Of a DNA stretch of 25,360 nucleotides, positions 14,904 through 23,206 are shown in pieces. The position numbers and the translations under genes were made by a program. The first letter of the stretch is position 1. Every line of letters begins with the position of its first letter. Under the pieces are notes generated by a model. It searched no databases, was not told the DNA's origin, and saw only the letters and a list, made by a program, of their open reading frames with translations. The stretch lies in contig WFTD01000118.1 of the NCBI GenBank assembly GCA_015485755.1, forward strand, positions 1 through 25,360. The letters run 5' to 3'. Origin of the DNA: Patescibacteria group bacterium (GTDB taxonomy: Bacteria > Patescibacteriota > Patescibacteriia > S139-126).

Positions 14904-15617
14904 ATGGCAGGACATTCTAAGTGGGCTCAAATTAAAAGGCAAAAAGCAGTGGCAGATGCCAAGCGAGGCAACCTTTTTACCAAGTTGGCCAATGCTATCA
15001 CTGTGGCGGCTAAACAAGGCGGGGGAGATCCTGATCTTAATTTTAAATTAAGGCTGGCTATTGAACGGGCCAAACAAGCCAATATGCCCAAAGATAACAT
15101 TCAACGAGCTATCAAAAGAGGAACGGGCGAAATTGGCGGAGGAGATTTGGAGGAAATTGTTTATGAAGGATTTGGTCCTGATAATATTGGTGTAATGCTA
15201 GAAGTTGTAACCAACAACAAAAACCGAATTGTTTCAGAATTAAAACACATTTTTTCTAAATTTGGCGGAAACTTGGCCAGCAATGGTTCTGTTGCTTGGA
15301 TGTTTGATAAAAAAGGAGTAATTGAGGTTGAGCTAAAAGATCCCCTGTCAGAGGAAACAGAGCTTGACCTGATTGAAGCCGGAGCTGAAGATTGGGAAAT
15401 TGATGATGGCACAATGATCGTCTACACCAAGCCAGCTGAATTGCAATCAGTTAGTAAAAATTTAAATAAACTAGGTTTAAATATAAAAAGCGCTGAACTT
15501 GCCTACCTTCCCAAGGAGACAAAAACGCCAACCGACAAAGAGAAGTGGCAAAAATTTATCAACGCTTTGGAAGAAAACGACGATATTAGTAATATCTATA
15601 CAAATGCCTCTCTCTAA
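14904..15617 (+). CDS. yebC: YebC/TACO1 family protein
   Basis: The 237-residue protein matches the family over its full length. It starts with the diagnostic MAGHSKWAQIKRQKAVADAKRG and contains AIERAKQANMPKDNIQRAIKRG, YEGFGPDNIGVMLEVVTNNKNR and GSVAWMFDKKG. Family members were long listed as transcriptional regulators. More recent work on relatives supports a role in translation, helping ribosomes through difficult sequences. It is the first gene of the plus-strand operon and overlaps ruvC by 14 nt, a linkage to ruvC that is widespread in bacteria. Confidence 0.96.
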   Translation: MAGHSKWAQIKRQKAVADAKRGNLFTKLANAITVAAKQGGGDPDLNFKLRLAIERAKQANMPKDNIQRAIKRGTGEIGGGDLEEIVYEGFGPDNIGVMLEVVTNNKNRIVSELKHIFSKFGGNLASNGSVAWMFDKKGVIEVELKDPLSEETELDLIEAGAEDWEIDDGTMIVYTKPAELQSVSKNLNKLGLNIKSAELAYLPKETKTPTDKEKWQKFINALEENDDISNIYTNASL

Positions 15618-16107
15618 TATCACAGTGCTGGGCATTGATCCTGGTTTTGCTATAACTGGCTACGGCATAATACAAAAAAAGCGCCAAGACTTGTCAGTTT
15701 TAACCTATGGAGTGATAAAAACCAAATCAACCGAACCGTTTGACCAACGCTTAAAAAAACTTTATCAAGAATTAGAACGGATAATAAAAACATACCATCC
15801 AGAAATAGTAGCTATTGAAGAACTTTACTTTACCAATAACGCTAAAACTGCTATTAAAGTAGGGCAAGCGCGAGGAGTTGTGGTAATGACAGCCGCCCTT
15901 AATAATTTACCAATAAAAAATTACACCCCTTTGCAAATAAAGCAGGCCCTGACTTCTTATGGCAGGGCCGACAAACAGCAGATGCAAAGAATGATAAAAC
16001 AAGTCCTTTCCTTATCAAATATGCCAAAACCAGATGATGCAGCTGATGCTTTGGCGGTAGCCTATACTTGTTTACAATTTTTAACTTCTTCTTATGACAA
16101 CAAATAA
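15604..16107 (+). CDS. ruvC: Holliday junction resolvase RuvC
   Basis: The ATG at 15604 gives 167 residues, normal for RuvC. A longer frame from 15499 would run deep into yebC and has no family match. The four catalytic acids are present: D12 (VLGIDPGFAITGYG), E72 (VAIEELYF), D145 and D148 (PDDAADALAVAY). RuvC resolves Holliday junctions by paired nicking together with RuvAB. ruvA and ruvB are not in the window. It overlaps yebC by 14 nt and glgA1 by 14 nt, so all three are probably translationally coupled. Confidence 0.96.
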   Translation: MPLSNITVLGIDPGFAITGYGIIQKKRQDLSVLTYGVIKTKSTEPFDQRLKKLYQELERIIKTYHPEIVAIEELYFTNNAKTAIKVGQARGVVVMTAALNNLPIKNYTPLQIKQALTSYGRADKQQMQRMIKQVLSLSNMPKPDDAADALAVAYTCLQFLTSSYDNK

Positions 16108-17599
16108 ACTAAATGTCGTTTTGGCAGCCAGTGAAGTTGATCCTTTTTCCAAAACTGGCGGAATGGCCGATGTGTTGCGCTCTCTGCCCAAAGCCTTAAA
16201 ACAAATGGGGCATAATGTATCTGTCTTCACTCCGCTCTACAATTTTATTGATCCAAATAAATACAACTTGACCAAAATAATAAAAAACAAGCAACTGATA
16301 ATTGACTCATCTGCCACTGTTTCTTTTGATGTTTGGCGCGGCGAGATTGATGGTGTTGTGCCGGTCTTTTTTATAGAAGAAAAAAAATTTTTATCTCGTG
16401 ATTATGGGCAGGACAAAAAAATATATACAGGCAATTTTGACAATGCTAGATTTTTAATATTTAATCTGGCTGTGATTGCGGCTATCAAAGAATTGGACTT
16501 AAAACCAGATATTATCCAATGTCATGACTGGCAAACTGGGCTTATACCTTATTTTCTCCACACCAAATTAAAAACTGACAATTATTTTAATAAAGTTGCG
16601 TCTCTTTATACCATCCACAACCTAACCTTTCAAATGGGAAATAATTGGTGGGAAATACCTCTAGAAAAAAGGGAGGATGGCACCGGCCCAATCCCTTCTT
16701 TCTCCAATCAAGAAGGTATTAGGCTGATAAATTTTGCCAAAAGGGCGATTCGTTTTACTGATATTATCAACACTGTGTCTGAACGTTACGCTGAGGAAAT
16801 AATGACCAAAAAATTTGGCAACACTCTTCACCATCTTCTTAAGCAAAGAAAAAATAGGGTTTTTGGTATAATTAATGGGATTGATTATGCTGATTGGAAT
16901 CCTGCTACTGACCCTGGTTTAGTTGCCCAGTACGACTATAATAACCTTGCCAACAAAACCAAAAATAAGCTTTATTTGCAAAAATTTTTAGGACTGCCAG
17001 AAGACCCAACTATTCCTGTGATCGGCTGGACCTCACGTTTAACCGAGCAAAAAGGAATTGAGCTGATAATTAAAATAATTGAACCTTTGTTGAGAATGAA
17101 CATTCAATTGGTTATTTTGGGTGAGGGAACAAAGCGGTATGAGGATTTTTTCAAAAAAATGAGCAAACGCCACCCTAAAAAAATCGCCGCTATGCTCAAT
17201 TTTGATAATCGCAAAGAAACAATGGTGCTTGCTGGCGCTGATATTTTCCTGCTCCCATCCCGCTTTGAACCATGCGGACTGGCCCAGCTTAAAAGTTTGC
17301 GCTATGGTGCTATTCCGGTTGTTCATGCTGTCGGGGGCTTGGCAGACACTATCAGCGACTACAACCCTAAAACTGAAAGCGGCAATGGTTTTGTTTTTAA
17401 AGCTTATGACCCTTATGATTTATTAGCGGCTATCACTAGAGCTTTAGAAAACCACAAACACAGAGACAAGTGGCTGAAATTAGTAAGGCGAGGAATGCGG
17501 CAATCATATGACTGGAAAATTCCAGCGCGAAAATATATAAAACTATTCCGCAAAACAATTAAGTATCACCTTGACCACCATGTCAAAAACCAAAGTTAA
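16094..17599 (+). CDS. glgA: Glycogen/starch synthase, GT5 family (first copy)
   Basis: The 501-residue protein has the GT5 N-terminal signature ASEVDPFSKTGGMADVLRSLPKAL with the sugar-nucleotide lysine at 20 in K-T-G-G. It also has CHDWQTGL (143-150), TIHNLTFQG-like TIHNLTFQM, NGIDYADWNP and the C-terminal catalytic motif SRFEPCGLAQLKSLRYG with Glu392. GT5 enzymes extend alpha-1,4-glucan from ADP- or UDP-glucose; the donor cannot be settled here. It overlaps ruvC by 14 nt and the GH57 gene by 20 nt. A second, clearly diverged GT5 is encoded at 21797-23203. Confidence 0.94.
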   Translation: MTTNKLNVVLAASEVDPFSKTGGMADVLRSLPKALKQMGHNVSVFTPLYNFIDPNKYNLTKIIKNKQLIIDSSATVSFDVWRGEIDGVVPVFFIEEKKFLSRDYGQDKKIYTGNFDNARFLIFNLAVIAAIKELDLKPDIIQCHDWQTGLIPYFLHTKLKTDNYFNKVASLYTIHNLTFQMGNNWWEIPLEKREDGTGPIPSFSNQEGIRLINFAKRAIRFTDIINTVSERYAEEIMTKKFGNTLHHLLKQRKNRVFGIINGIDYADWNPATDPGLVAQYDYNNLANKTKNKLYLQKFLGLPEDPTIPVIGWTSRLTEQKGIELIIKIIEPLLRMNIQLVILGEGTKRYEDFFKKMSKRHPKKIAAMLNFDNRKETMVLAGADIFLLPSRFEPCGLAQLKSLRYGAIPVVHAVGGLADTISDYNPKTESGNGFVFKAYDPYDLLAAITRALENHKHRDKWLKLVRRGMRQSYDWKIPARKYIKLFRKTIKYHLDHHVKNQS

Positions 17600-18740
17600 A
17601 TGGGTAAACTTCCTTCACTTTTACCTTCCACCACATAGCGATGAATACACTGTAAGAGAAGCGGCTGAAAAAAGCTATTTATGGTTAATAAAGATGGCTA
17701 AACAAAACCGCCGGTTTGTTTTTACTTTCAACATCACTGCTTGTTTAACAGAATTGCTGATTGAATATGGTTATGAAGCGATCATAAAAGATTTATCAAA
17801 ATTGGTAAAAAAGGGGCAGTTGGAACTGGTTGACTCTTTGGCCTTTCACCCCCTAGCACCCCTCCTCCCCCCTTCAGAAATAACTAGACAAATAAAGCTT
17901 AATCAAAAAATAAACCGCTCTCATTTTGGTGTAAAAGCTAAGGGATTTTTTCTGCCTGAAATGGCCTATTCACCTGCCGTAGGAAAAATAATAGCAGGCT
18001 TAAAATATAGCTGGCTGATTTTGGACGAAATATCATTATCAGGCAAAAGAGGGTTTGTTGACTGGCAAACAAAATATATCCTTAAAAAAACCAACCTAAA
18101 AATCATATTCCGCTCATGGTATTGGTCAAAGGATTATGTTCCCCGCCGCATAATTCACCACTACAAGGAAAATAACTTGCCACAAATTATTGTTTCAGCC
18201 ACTGACGCTGAACTGTATGGACTAAGATTTGCTGATGAAAAAAATTGGCTCAACCAAGCTCTCAATGTTCCTTATTTATTACCACTAACTATTAGCGATT
18301 ACCTGCGCCGCTTAAAAAAAATCAAACCAATATCCCCAATATCATCTAACTGGGAAAGTTTGGAACAAGAAATTAAACAGGGAATTCCCTATGCGCTCTG
18401 GAGACACCCCCGCAACAAAATCCAACAACAATTATGGCAACTTGCTAAAATAGCCTGGCAAAATATTAACAAACACACCAATTACCACAATTATTTCTGG
18501 GCACGCCGCCATCTTGACTGGGGGCTTGCTAGTTGTACTTTTTGGTGGGCTTCTGATCGTGACTTTAGGCTGTTGGGGCCTCCAGCTTGGAAGCCAGACG
18601 AGGTTGAAAGAGGCGCAACTGAATTGATAAAATCTATCCGCACCCTACCACTATCACCATCAACCAAAATAAAAGCAGAAAAAATATTTCACCAAATAAA
18701 ACAAGAATTGTGGATTAAACATTGGCGCAAATATGGCTAA
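17580..18740 (+). CDS. GH57-family glycoside hydrolase/glucanotransferase
   Basis: The ATG at 17580 gives 386 residues; a TTG three codons earlier (17571) is possible. Motifs expected of GH57 can be placed in order. An N-terminal H-containing strand is NFLHFYLPP (His13). GQLELVDSLAFHPLAPLL lies at 79-96, and GFFLPEMAYSP carries the probable nucleophile Glu127. DAELYGLRF carries the probable acid/base Asp209, and HLDWGLASCTFWWASDRDF lies near the C-terminus. GH57 includes alpha-amylases, 4-alpha-glucanotransferases and branching enzymes, so exact activity is open. At 386 residues it is short for a branching enzyme of this family. Its position between glgA1 and the other glucan genes supports action on alpha-glucan. 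It overlaps both neighbours (20 and 8 nt). Confidence 0.85.
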   Translation: MSKTKVKWVNFLHFYLPPHSDEYTVREAAEKSYLWLIKMAKQNRRFVFTFNITACLTELLIEYGYEAIIKDLSKLVKKGQLELVDSLAFHPLAPLLPPSEITRQIKLNQKINRSHFGVKAKGFFLPEMAYSPAVGKIIAGLKYSWLILDEISLSGKRGFVDWQTKYILKKTNLKIIFRSWYWSKDYVPRRIIHHYKENNLPQIIVSATDAELYGLRFADEKNWLNQALNVPYLLPLTISDYLRRLKKIKPISPISSNWESLEQEIKQGIPYALWRHPRNKIQQQLWQLAKIAWQNINKHTNYHNYFWARRHLDWGLASCTFWWASDRDFRLLGPPAWKPDEVERGATELIKSIRTLPLSPSTKIKAEKIFHQIKQELWIKHWRKYG

Positions 18741-20763
18741 AGAATTTTCCCAAAAAACTATCAATGAAGCTTTAACCCAAATATATAAAAAATACAACTT
18801 CACCCCGCTTTACCAAATGAGCACAAGCGGTGATTATGTGGTTATACAAGCAAAAAATAAATCAAAAGAAAAATATATTATAAAACTAAGAAAGCTGTCT
18901 ACCTCTAAAGCTTACAACCAATTTTACAAAGAAGCTGTTTTTTTTAAATTCTTAAGCAAGCAAGCCATCCCCCTCAACTACTCTCCGCCGCAAATCATCG
19001 TCAATACCAAAACAAAACCAGAATATATTATTTACTCTTACATAAATAGCCACCCCTTAAACGGCTATTACTTCTACATTGGACGAAGGAGAAAAAAAAT
19101 ATTTTACCAAACAAATTTAGGTGATTATTTGAACCATATCCAACTCCTTACCAATAAATTCATAAATAGCCACCCCCAAATAAAACTTACCCGCCTAAAC
19201 TTCAATTACCTTTTAAAACAATTTAACCTCTATCTGCCCGCCTGCAAAGCGCTAATACCATCCAAATACATAAAAAGGGCGAGGCAAGCTCTGCTTCAAG
19301 AAAAAAAATTTATCCAATCATCGCCTCTGGTTTTGTCTCATGGCGATTTTAATCCCAAAAATATTTTAATCGGCAAAAACGGAATATCAATAATTGACTG
19401 GTCTGATCTTGCTTTGGCCAATCCTTGCTACGATCTAGCTATGATAAGTTTGGCGCTTTGGGAGGATCCTGCTCTTGCCAACCAGTGGAAGTTTGATAAT
19501 TTGTCTGCTCTTAAAACAGATATTAACAAACAAAAACTATTCCTTTTAAACCAACTTTTTCTTTTTCCTCGCTTTATTAAAATTATTCAAGATTCAATAG
19601 CTGGTCTTGAAGATGACAAAAACCAAAATATAATAAGCCAAGCAGCTTATATTAAAGTAAAAGAGATAGCCAAACAAGCTCTTATAGCTGCCCGAGAAAA
19701 TTTTCTTAAATTAAACCAGTCGTATTGGGACAATTTTGCCCCCTCGCCCATCAACAGCTATATTGAACTTTTTTCAAATAAAAACTTTGTGCAAAAATTC
19801 CTCAAACAAAACCAACAAAAACTGCAACTCAAAAGCGCCAAATTGATTGACTTAAAAATAATCAAACGCGACTTTGTCAAAATATCAAAACGTTTGATTG
19901 CTGAATACAAACTACCCTACAAACGCCTGATTGCTAAAATAAAAATTGAAAGAGGCGATGATTTGGCCTGGCAATCATTTGTAGTGTTTTCAGCTATTAA
20001 CAACCATCCAGCCAGCCGAGGCATGGCCCCTCTCCCCCTTCACTTCTTCTCTAAATACAACTTATTAATCTACCAAAAAAAACCAGGCAGGCTCCTCTCA
20101 GAAGCCCAAGGTAAAATAAAAATGTCATCTGCCAAGTTGGGAGAGGAAATCGCTAAATCGCTCAGCGCTTTACACTCTCTCCCTTTGGCTAGTTTGAAGC
20201 AAATTAAACTGTTGCGTAACTACGATACCAAGGAACAAATAAACTTCCTTTATAACCATGAAAATAATTTTTCAGAATTAAGAAAATTTAAACTAAAAAC
20301 TACCGCAAAAAAACTAAATAACATCTACCAACAAATAAAAACAAACCGGCCTGTTTTTATCCACGGCGATCTCCAGCCGCAAAACATAATCCTCTCTCCT
20401 CACAATAAAATAGGTTTTATTGATTTTGATAACGGCTTATTTGACGACCCTTTGGTTGATGTCGGTAATTTTATTATTCAAGCCCCAACCACTGGGCTTT
20501 CTCCGCTTGCAATCAAAAAATTAAGAGAATCGTTTGTCTCTCATTATTTTCACCTAAATAACCTTTCTTTAGAAGATAAGTTTGTCAACCAAAGATTAAA
20601 TTTTTACCTAATTATGGGGTTGGTAAAAAACCTTAACTTCCATATTTATTTTTATGTGCAATTAAAACAAAAAAGTTTGATCCCTAAAGATCTACAAAAA
20701 ATCAAATTATTGCTAAAATATATAAACAAATCATTTGATCACAACAGCAAAATAATCCAATAA
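18733..20763 (+). CDS. Tandem APH-like kinase protein (two fused phosphotransferase domains)
   Basis: The 676-residue protein contains two aminoglycoside-phosphotransferase-fold units. Unit 1 (about 1-330) has the nucleotide-loop region MSTSGDYVVIQAKN, Lys51 in YIIKLRK, the catalytic loop LSHGDFNPKNIL (D205, N210) and the metal motif IIDWSD (D222). Unit 2 (about 365-676) has FIHGDLQPQNII (D546, N551) and FIDFDNG (D564). Both therefore keep the Brenner motif and the metal-binding Asp and look active. This fold phosphorylates small molecules such as aminoglycosides, choline, homoserine and maltose (maltokinase). In an operon with two glycogen synthases and GH57, a sugar kinase is the most economical guess, but no substrate is proven. 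It overlaps the GH57 gene by 8 nt and lies 2 nt before the GT4 gene. Confidence 0.85.
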   Translation: MAKEFSQKTINEALTQIYKKYNFTPLYQMSTSGDYVVIQAKNKSKEKYIIKLRKLSTSKAYNQFYKEAVFFKFLSKQAIPLNYSPPQIIVNTKTKPEYIIYSYINSHPLNGYYFYIGRRRKKIFYQTNLGDYLNHIQLLTNKFINSHPQIKLTRLNFNYLLKQFNLYLPACKALIPSKYIKRARQALLQEKKFIQSSPLVLSHGDFNPKNILIGKNGISIIDWSDLALANPCYDLAMISLALWEDPALANQWKFDNLSALKTDINKQKLFLLNQLFLFPRFIKIIQDSIAGLEDDKNQNIISQAAYIKVKEIAKQALIAARENFLKLNQSYWDNFAPSPINSYIELFSNKNFVQKFLKQNQQKLQLKSAKLIDLKIIKRDFVKISKRLIAEYKLPYKRLIAKIKIERGDDLAWQSFVVFSAINNHPASRGMAPLPLHFFSKYNLLIYQKKPGRLLSEAQGKIKMSSAKLGEEIAKSLSALHSLPLASLKQIKLLRNYDTKEQINFLYNHENNFSELRKFKLKTTAKKLNNIYQQIKTNRPVFIHGDLQPQNIILSPHNKIGFIDFDNGLFDDPLVDVGNFIIQAPTTGLSPLAIKKLRESFVSHYFHLNNLSLEDKFVNQRLNFYLIMGLVKNLNFHIYFYVQLKQKSLIPKDLQKIKLLLKYINKSFDHNSKIIQ

Positions 20764-20765
20764 AT

Positions 20766-21800
20766 ATGAAAATAGCTCAAGTTGTAGGTTATTACGATTA
20801 TTTCTCCCCTGGTAAAATCTGGGGGTTAGCAGAGGTGGCTTATAATTTAATTGAAGAATTGGTAAAAAGAGGGCATCAGGTTACTGTCTTTGCTCCTCGC
20901 AACTCCAAAACATCTGGAAAAATTCCACCAAACTCTCCCTTGCCAATAAAAAGGTTATTTAAGAAGGAAGCTGCAGAAATAATAAAACTTCACTATCAAC
21001 TCCTAAATTTAGAAATAGCCAAGCAAGCTCACCTTTATGACATTATTCACACTCACCAGTTAGGCTTTTTCCCTTGGGCTGAGCTGGTGCCAACTCCGGT
21101 TGTGGCCACTCTGCACAACGGCGGACAATCACAATTTGAAAAAACTCTGGCCAACTATTGCCGCCGAATAAAAATTATCTCCGTATCTTACAGTGCTCAA
21201 GCCAAATCGCCTTTTTTGAATAATATTGGAGTTGCTTATAATGGCATCTTGGTTGATAAATACACTTACAATAACTCTCCTCAAGATTACTTGTTGTGGA
21301 TGGGCAGGATGGTGCCAAAAAAAGGAGCGTTAGAAGCGATCAAAGCAGCAAAAATGTGCCGAAAAAAAATTATTTTAAGCTCCTTAAATACAGACGAAGA
21401 CCCCGCCTACTGGCATCAAGTAAAAAAAATGATAAACCAAAAAAATATCATTTACATACCTGGAAAAATCGGACAACAAAAAATAAAACTTCTCAAAAAT
21501 GCACTAGCCCTTCTCTTTCCGATAAAGTGGGAGGAGCCGTTTGGCCTTATTCCGGTTGAAGCAATGGCCTGCGGAACTCCGGTAATCGCCTTTAAAAAAG
21601 GCGCTTTGCCAGAAACAGTAAAACACGGCCAAACTGGCTTTGTGGTAAGAAACACCAAAGAAATGGCAAGAGTAATAAAGAAAATAGAAACAATCAAACG
21701 AGCTAATTGCCGCAGGTGGGTAGAAAAAAAATTTACTGTTCAAAAAATGGCTGATGCTTATGAGAAAATCTATGCTAAAATATTAAATAAAAAACAATGA
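20766..21800 (+). CDS. GT4-family glycosyltransferase
   Basis: The 344-residue protein has a GT-B fold of the GT4 type. The N-terminal glycine-rich region is GKIWGLAEVAYNLIEELVKRGHQVTVFAP. DIIHTHQL (92-99) and ATLHNG follow. YLLWMGRMVPKKG starts the second Rossmann domain, and EEPFGLIPVEAMACGTPVIA carries the E-x7-E pair (E257, E265). It probably transfers a glucose or related sugar from a nucleotide donor in the cytoplasm. In this operon it could prime or modify the glucan, or make a glycoside or trehalose-like product. The acceptor is unknown. The stop overlaps the glgA2 start by 4 nt (ATGA). Confidence 0.9.
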   Translation: MKIAQVVGYYDYFSPGKIWGLAEVAYNLIEELVKRGHQVTVFAPRNSKTSGKIPPNSPLPIKRLFKKEAAEIIKLHYQLLNLEIAKQAHLYDIIHTHQLGFFPWAELVPTPVVATLHNGGQSQFEKTLANYCRRIKIISVSYSAQAKSPFLNNIGVAYNGILVDKYTYNNSPQDYLLWMGRMVPKKGALEAIKAAKMCRKKIILSSLNTDEDPAYWHQVKKMINQKNIIYIPGKIGQQKIKLLKNALALLFPIKWEEPFGLIPVEAMACGTPVIAFKKGALPETVKHGQTGFVVRNTKEMARVIKKIETIKRANCRRWVEKKFTVQKMADAYEKIYAKILNKKQ

Positions 21801-23203
21801 CAATCAAACAAAGGGTTATTTTTGTGGCGGCTGAATGTTCGCCTTTGGTAAAAGTAGGGGGGCTGGCCGATGTTGTTGGTTCACTTCCGCTTGCTTTACG
21901 CAAAAATGGGATTGAGATAGAAATAATTTTACCTTACTACAAACAAATAAAAAAAATAAAAACTGCCAAACTGTGGCGTAAAAACATTAGCTTAAACACA
22001 AAAATAAAACCAAATAAATTTTCTGTATATCAAACCTTTCTACCAAATTCCAACATCAAAATACACCTGATCAAACACCCCCAAATAAGTTCGGTTGGTC
22101 AGATTTATTTTGACAAACCCAACCTTAACCAACAACGGTTTGCTGTTTTTTCTTTAGCTGCGGCAACCCTAATAAACAAACTAAAAACAAAACCAGGTGT
22201 TGTGCATTTGCATGATTGGCACTCTGCTCTAATTCCCACTTTGTTTGAATTAGAACAAATAAGCATTCCCACTATATTAACCATTCACAATCTCAGCAGC
22301 CAAGGTGTCTGGTCAATAAAAAAAGTGCGGAAAATTATACCAAACTTCCCCATATCAAATAGCCGTGGTTCTATAAATTTTTTAGCAGAGGGCATTAAAA
22401 AAGCTAACATCATAACTACTGTTAGCCCTAGCTATGCCAAAGAAATATTAACTCCAAAATATGGGTTTGGGTTGGATAAAATATTAAAACGCAGAAAAAA
22501 CAATCTTTATGGTATAATCAACGGCATTGATTACCAATACTTTAACCCAGTCACTGACAATAAAATATTCAACAACTACTCCATAAATAACCTAAACAAA
22601 AAACAAACAAATACTCTTTTACTAAAAAGAGAGTTGGGGCTACAAGAAAATTCTGCGCCGCTGCTTGGCGTTGTTTCCCGTTTATTTCCGCAAAAGGGGC
22701 TTGATTTGCTGGCAGAAACCCTTCCTCAAATAATTAAATATGATTGGCAGTTTGTCTTGTTGGGAACGGGGCAAAAAAACCTAGAAAATAAATTTAAAAA
22801 ATTAGCTAAGTCATACCCCCAAAAAATTAAAGCTATTATTGATTTTGATCCTGCTTTGGCTCAAAAAATATATGCTGGCTCTGATATTTTTATCATCCCG
22901 TCCCGTTTTGAACCGTGCGGCCTCACTCAAATGATTGCTATGCGCTATGGCGCTGTTCCTTTGGCTCGGGCTACTGGAGGCCTCAAAGACACTATCGTCC
23001 CACACCCCGCCAAAAACTCAACTGGCTTTCTTTTTCATAAACCATCATCAACTGCCCTGCGCCTGGCAATTGTCAAAAGCTTAAAAGTATTTAATAATAA
23101 AACTAATTGGCGCAACCTGCAAAAACGGGCTATGCAACAAGACTTTTCTTGGAACAAACCAGCCCAATCATATATAAAACTATACAAACAATTAATAAAA
23201 TAA
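21797..23203 (+). CDS. glgA: Glycogen/starch synthase, GT5 family (second copy)
   Basis: The 468-residue protein is a complete GT5. It has ECSPLVKVGGLADVVGSLPLAL with Lys19 in K-V-G-G, HLHDWHSALIPTL, TIHNLSSQG, NGIDYQYFNP, GVVSRLFPQKGLDLL and SRFEPCGLTQMIAMRYG with Glu372. It differs from the first copy throughout (K-V-G-G against K-T-G-G, different insertions, 33 residues shorter). The pair is thus an old duplication or two separate acquisitions, not a recent copy. Two synthases in one operon suggest divided labour, for example priming and elongation or different donors. It lies 3 nt before galT. Confidence 0.94.
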   Translation: MTIKQRVIFVAAECSPLVKVGGLADVVGSLPLALRKNGIEIEIILPYYKQIKKIKTAKLWRKNISLNTKIKPNKFSVYQTFLPNSNIKIHLIKHPQISSVGQIYFDKPNLNQQRFAVFSLAAATLINKLKTKPGVVHLHDWHSALIPTLFELEQISIPTILTIHNLSSQGVWSIKKVRKIIPNFPISNSRGSINFLAEGIKKANIITTVSPSYAKEILTPKYGFGLDKILKRRKNNLYGIINGIDYQYFNPVTDNKIFNNYSINNLNKKQTNTLLLKRELGLQENSAPLLGVVSRLFPQKGLDLLAETLPQIIKYDWQFVLLGTGQKNLENKFKKLAKSYPQKIKAIIDFDPALAQKIYAGSDIFIIPSRFEPCGLTQMIAMRYGAVPLARATGGLKDTIVPHPAKNSTGFLFHKPSSTALRLAIVKSLKVFNNKTNWRNLQKRAMQQDFSWNKPAQSYIKLYKQLIK

Positions 23204-23206
23204 CTT

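Noticed and set aside
18733..20763. Aminoglycoside resistance gene
   Set aside because: The fold is APH-like, but the protein is a double-domain form embedded by overlap in a glucan operon. No resistance-specific motif or mobile context is present.
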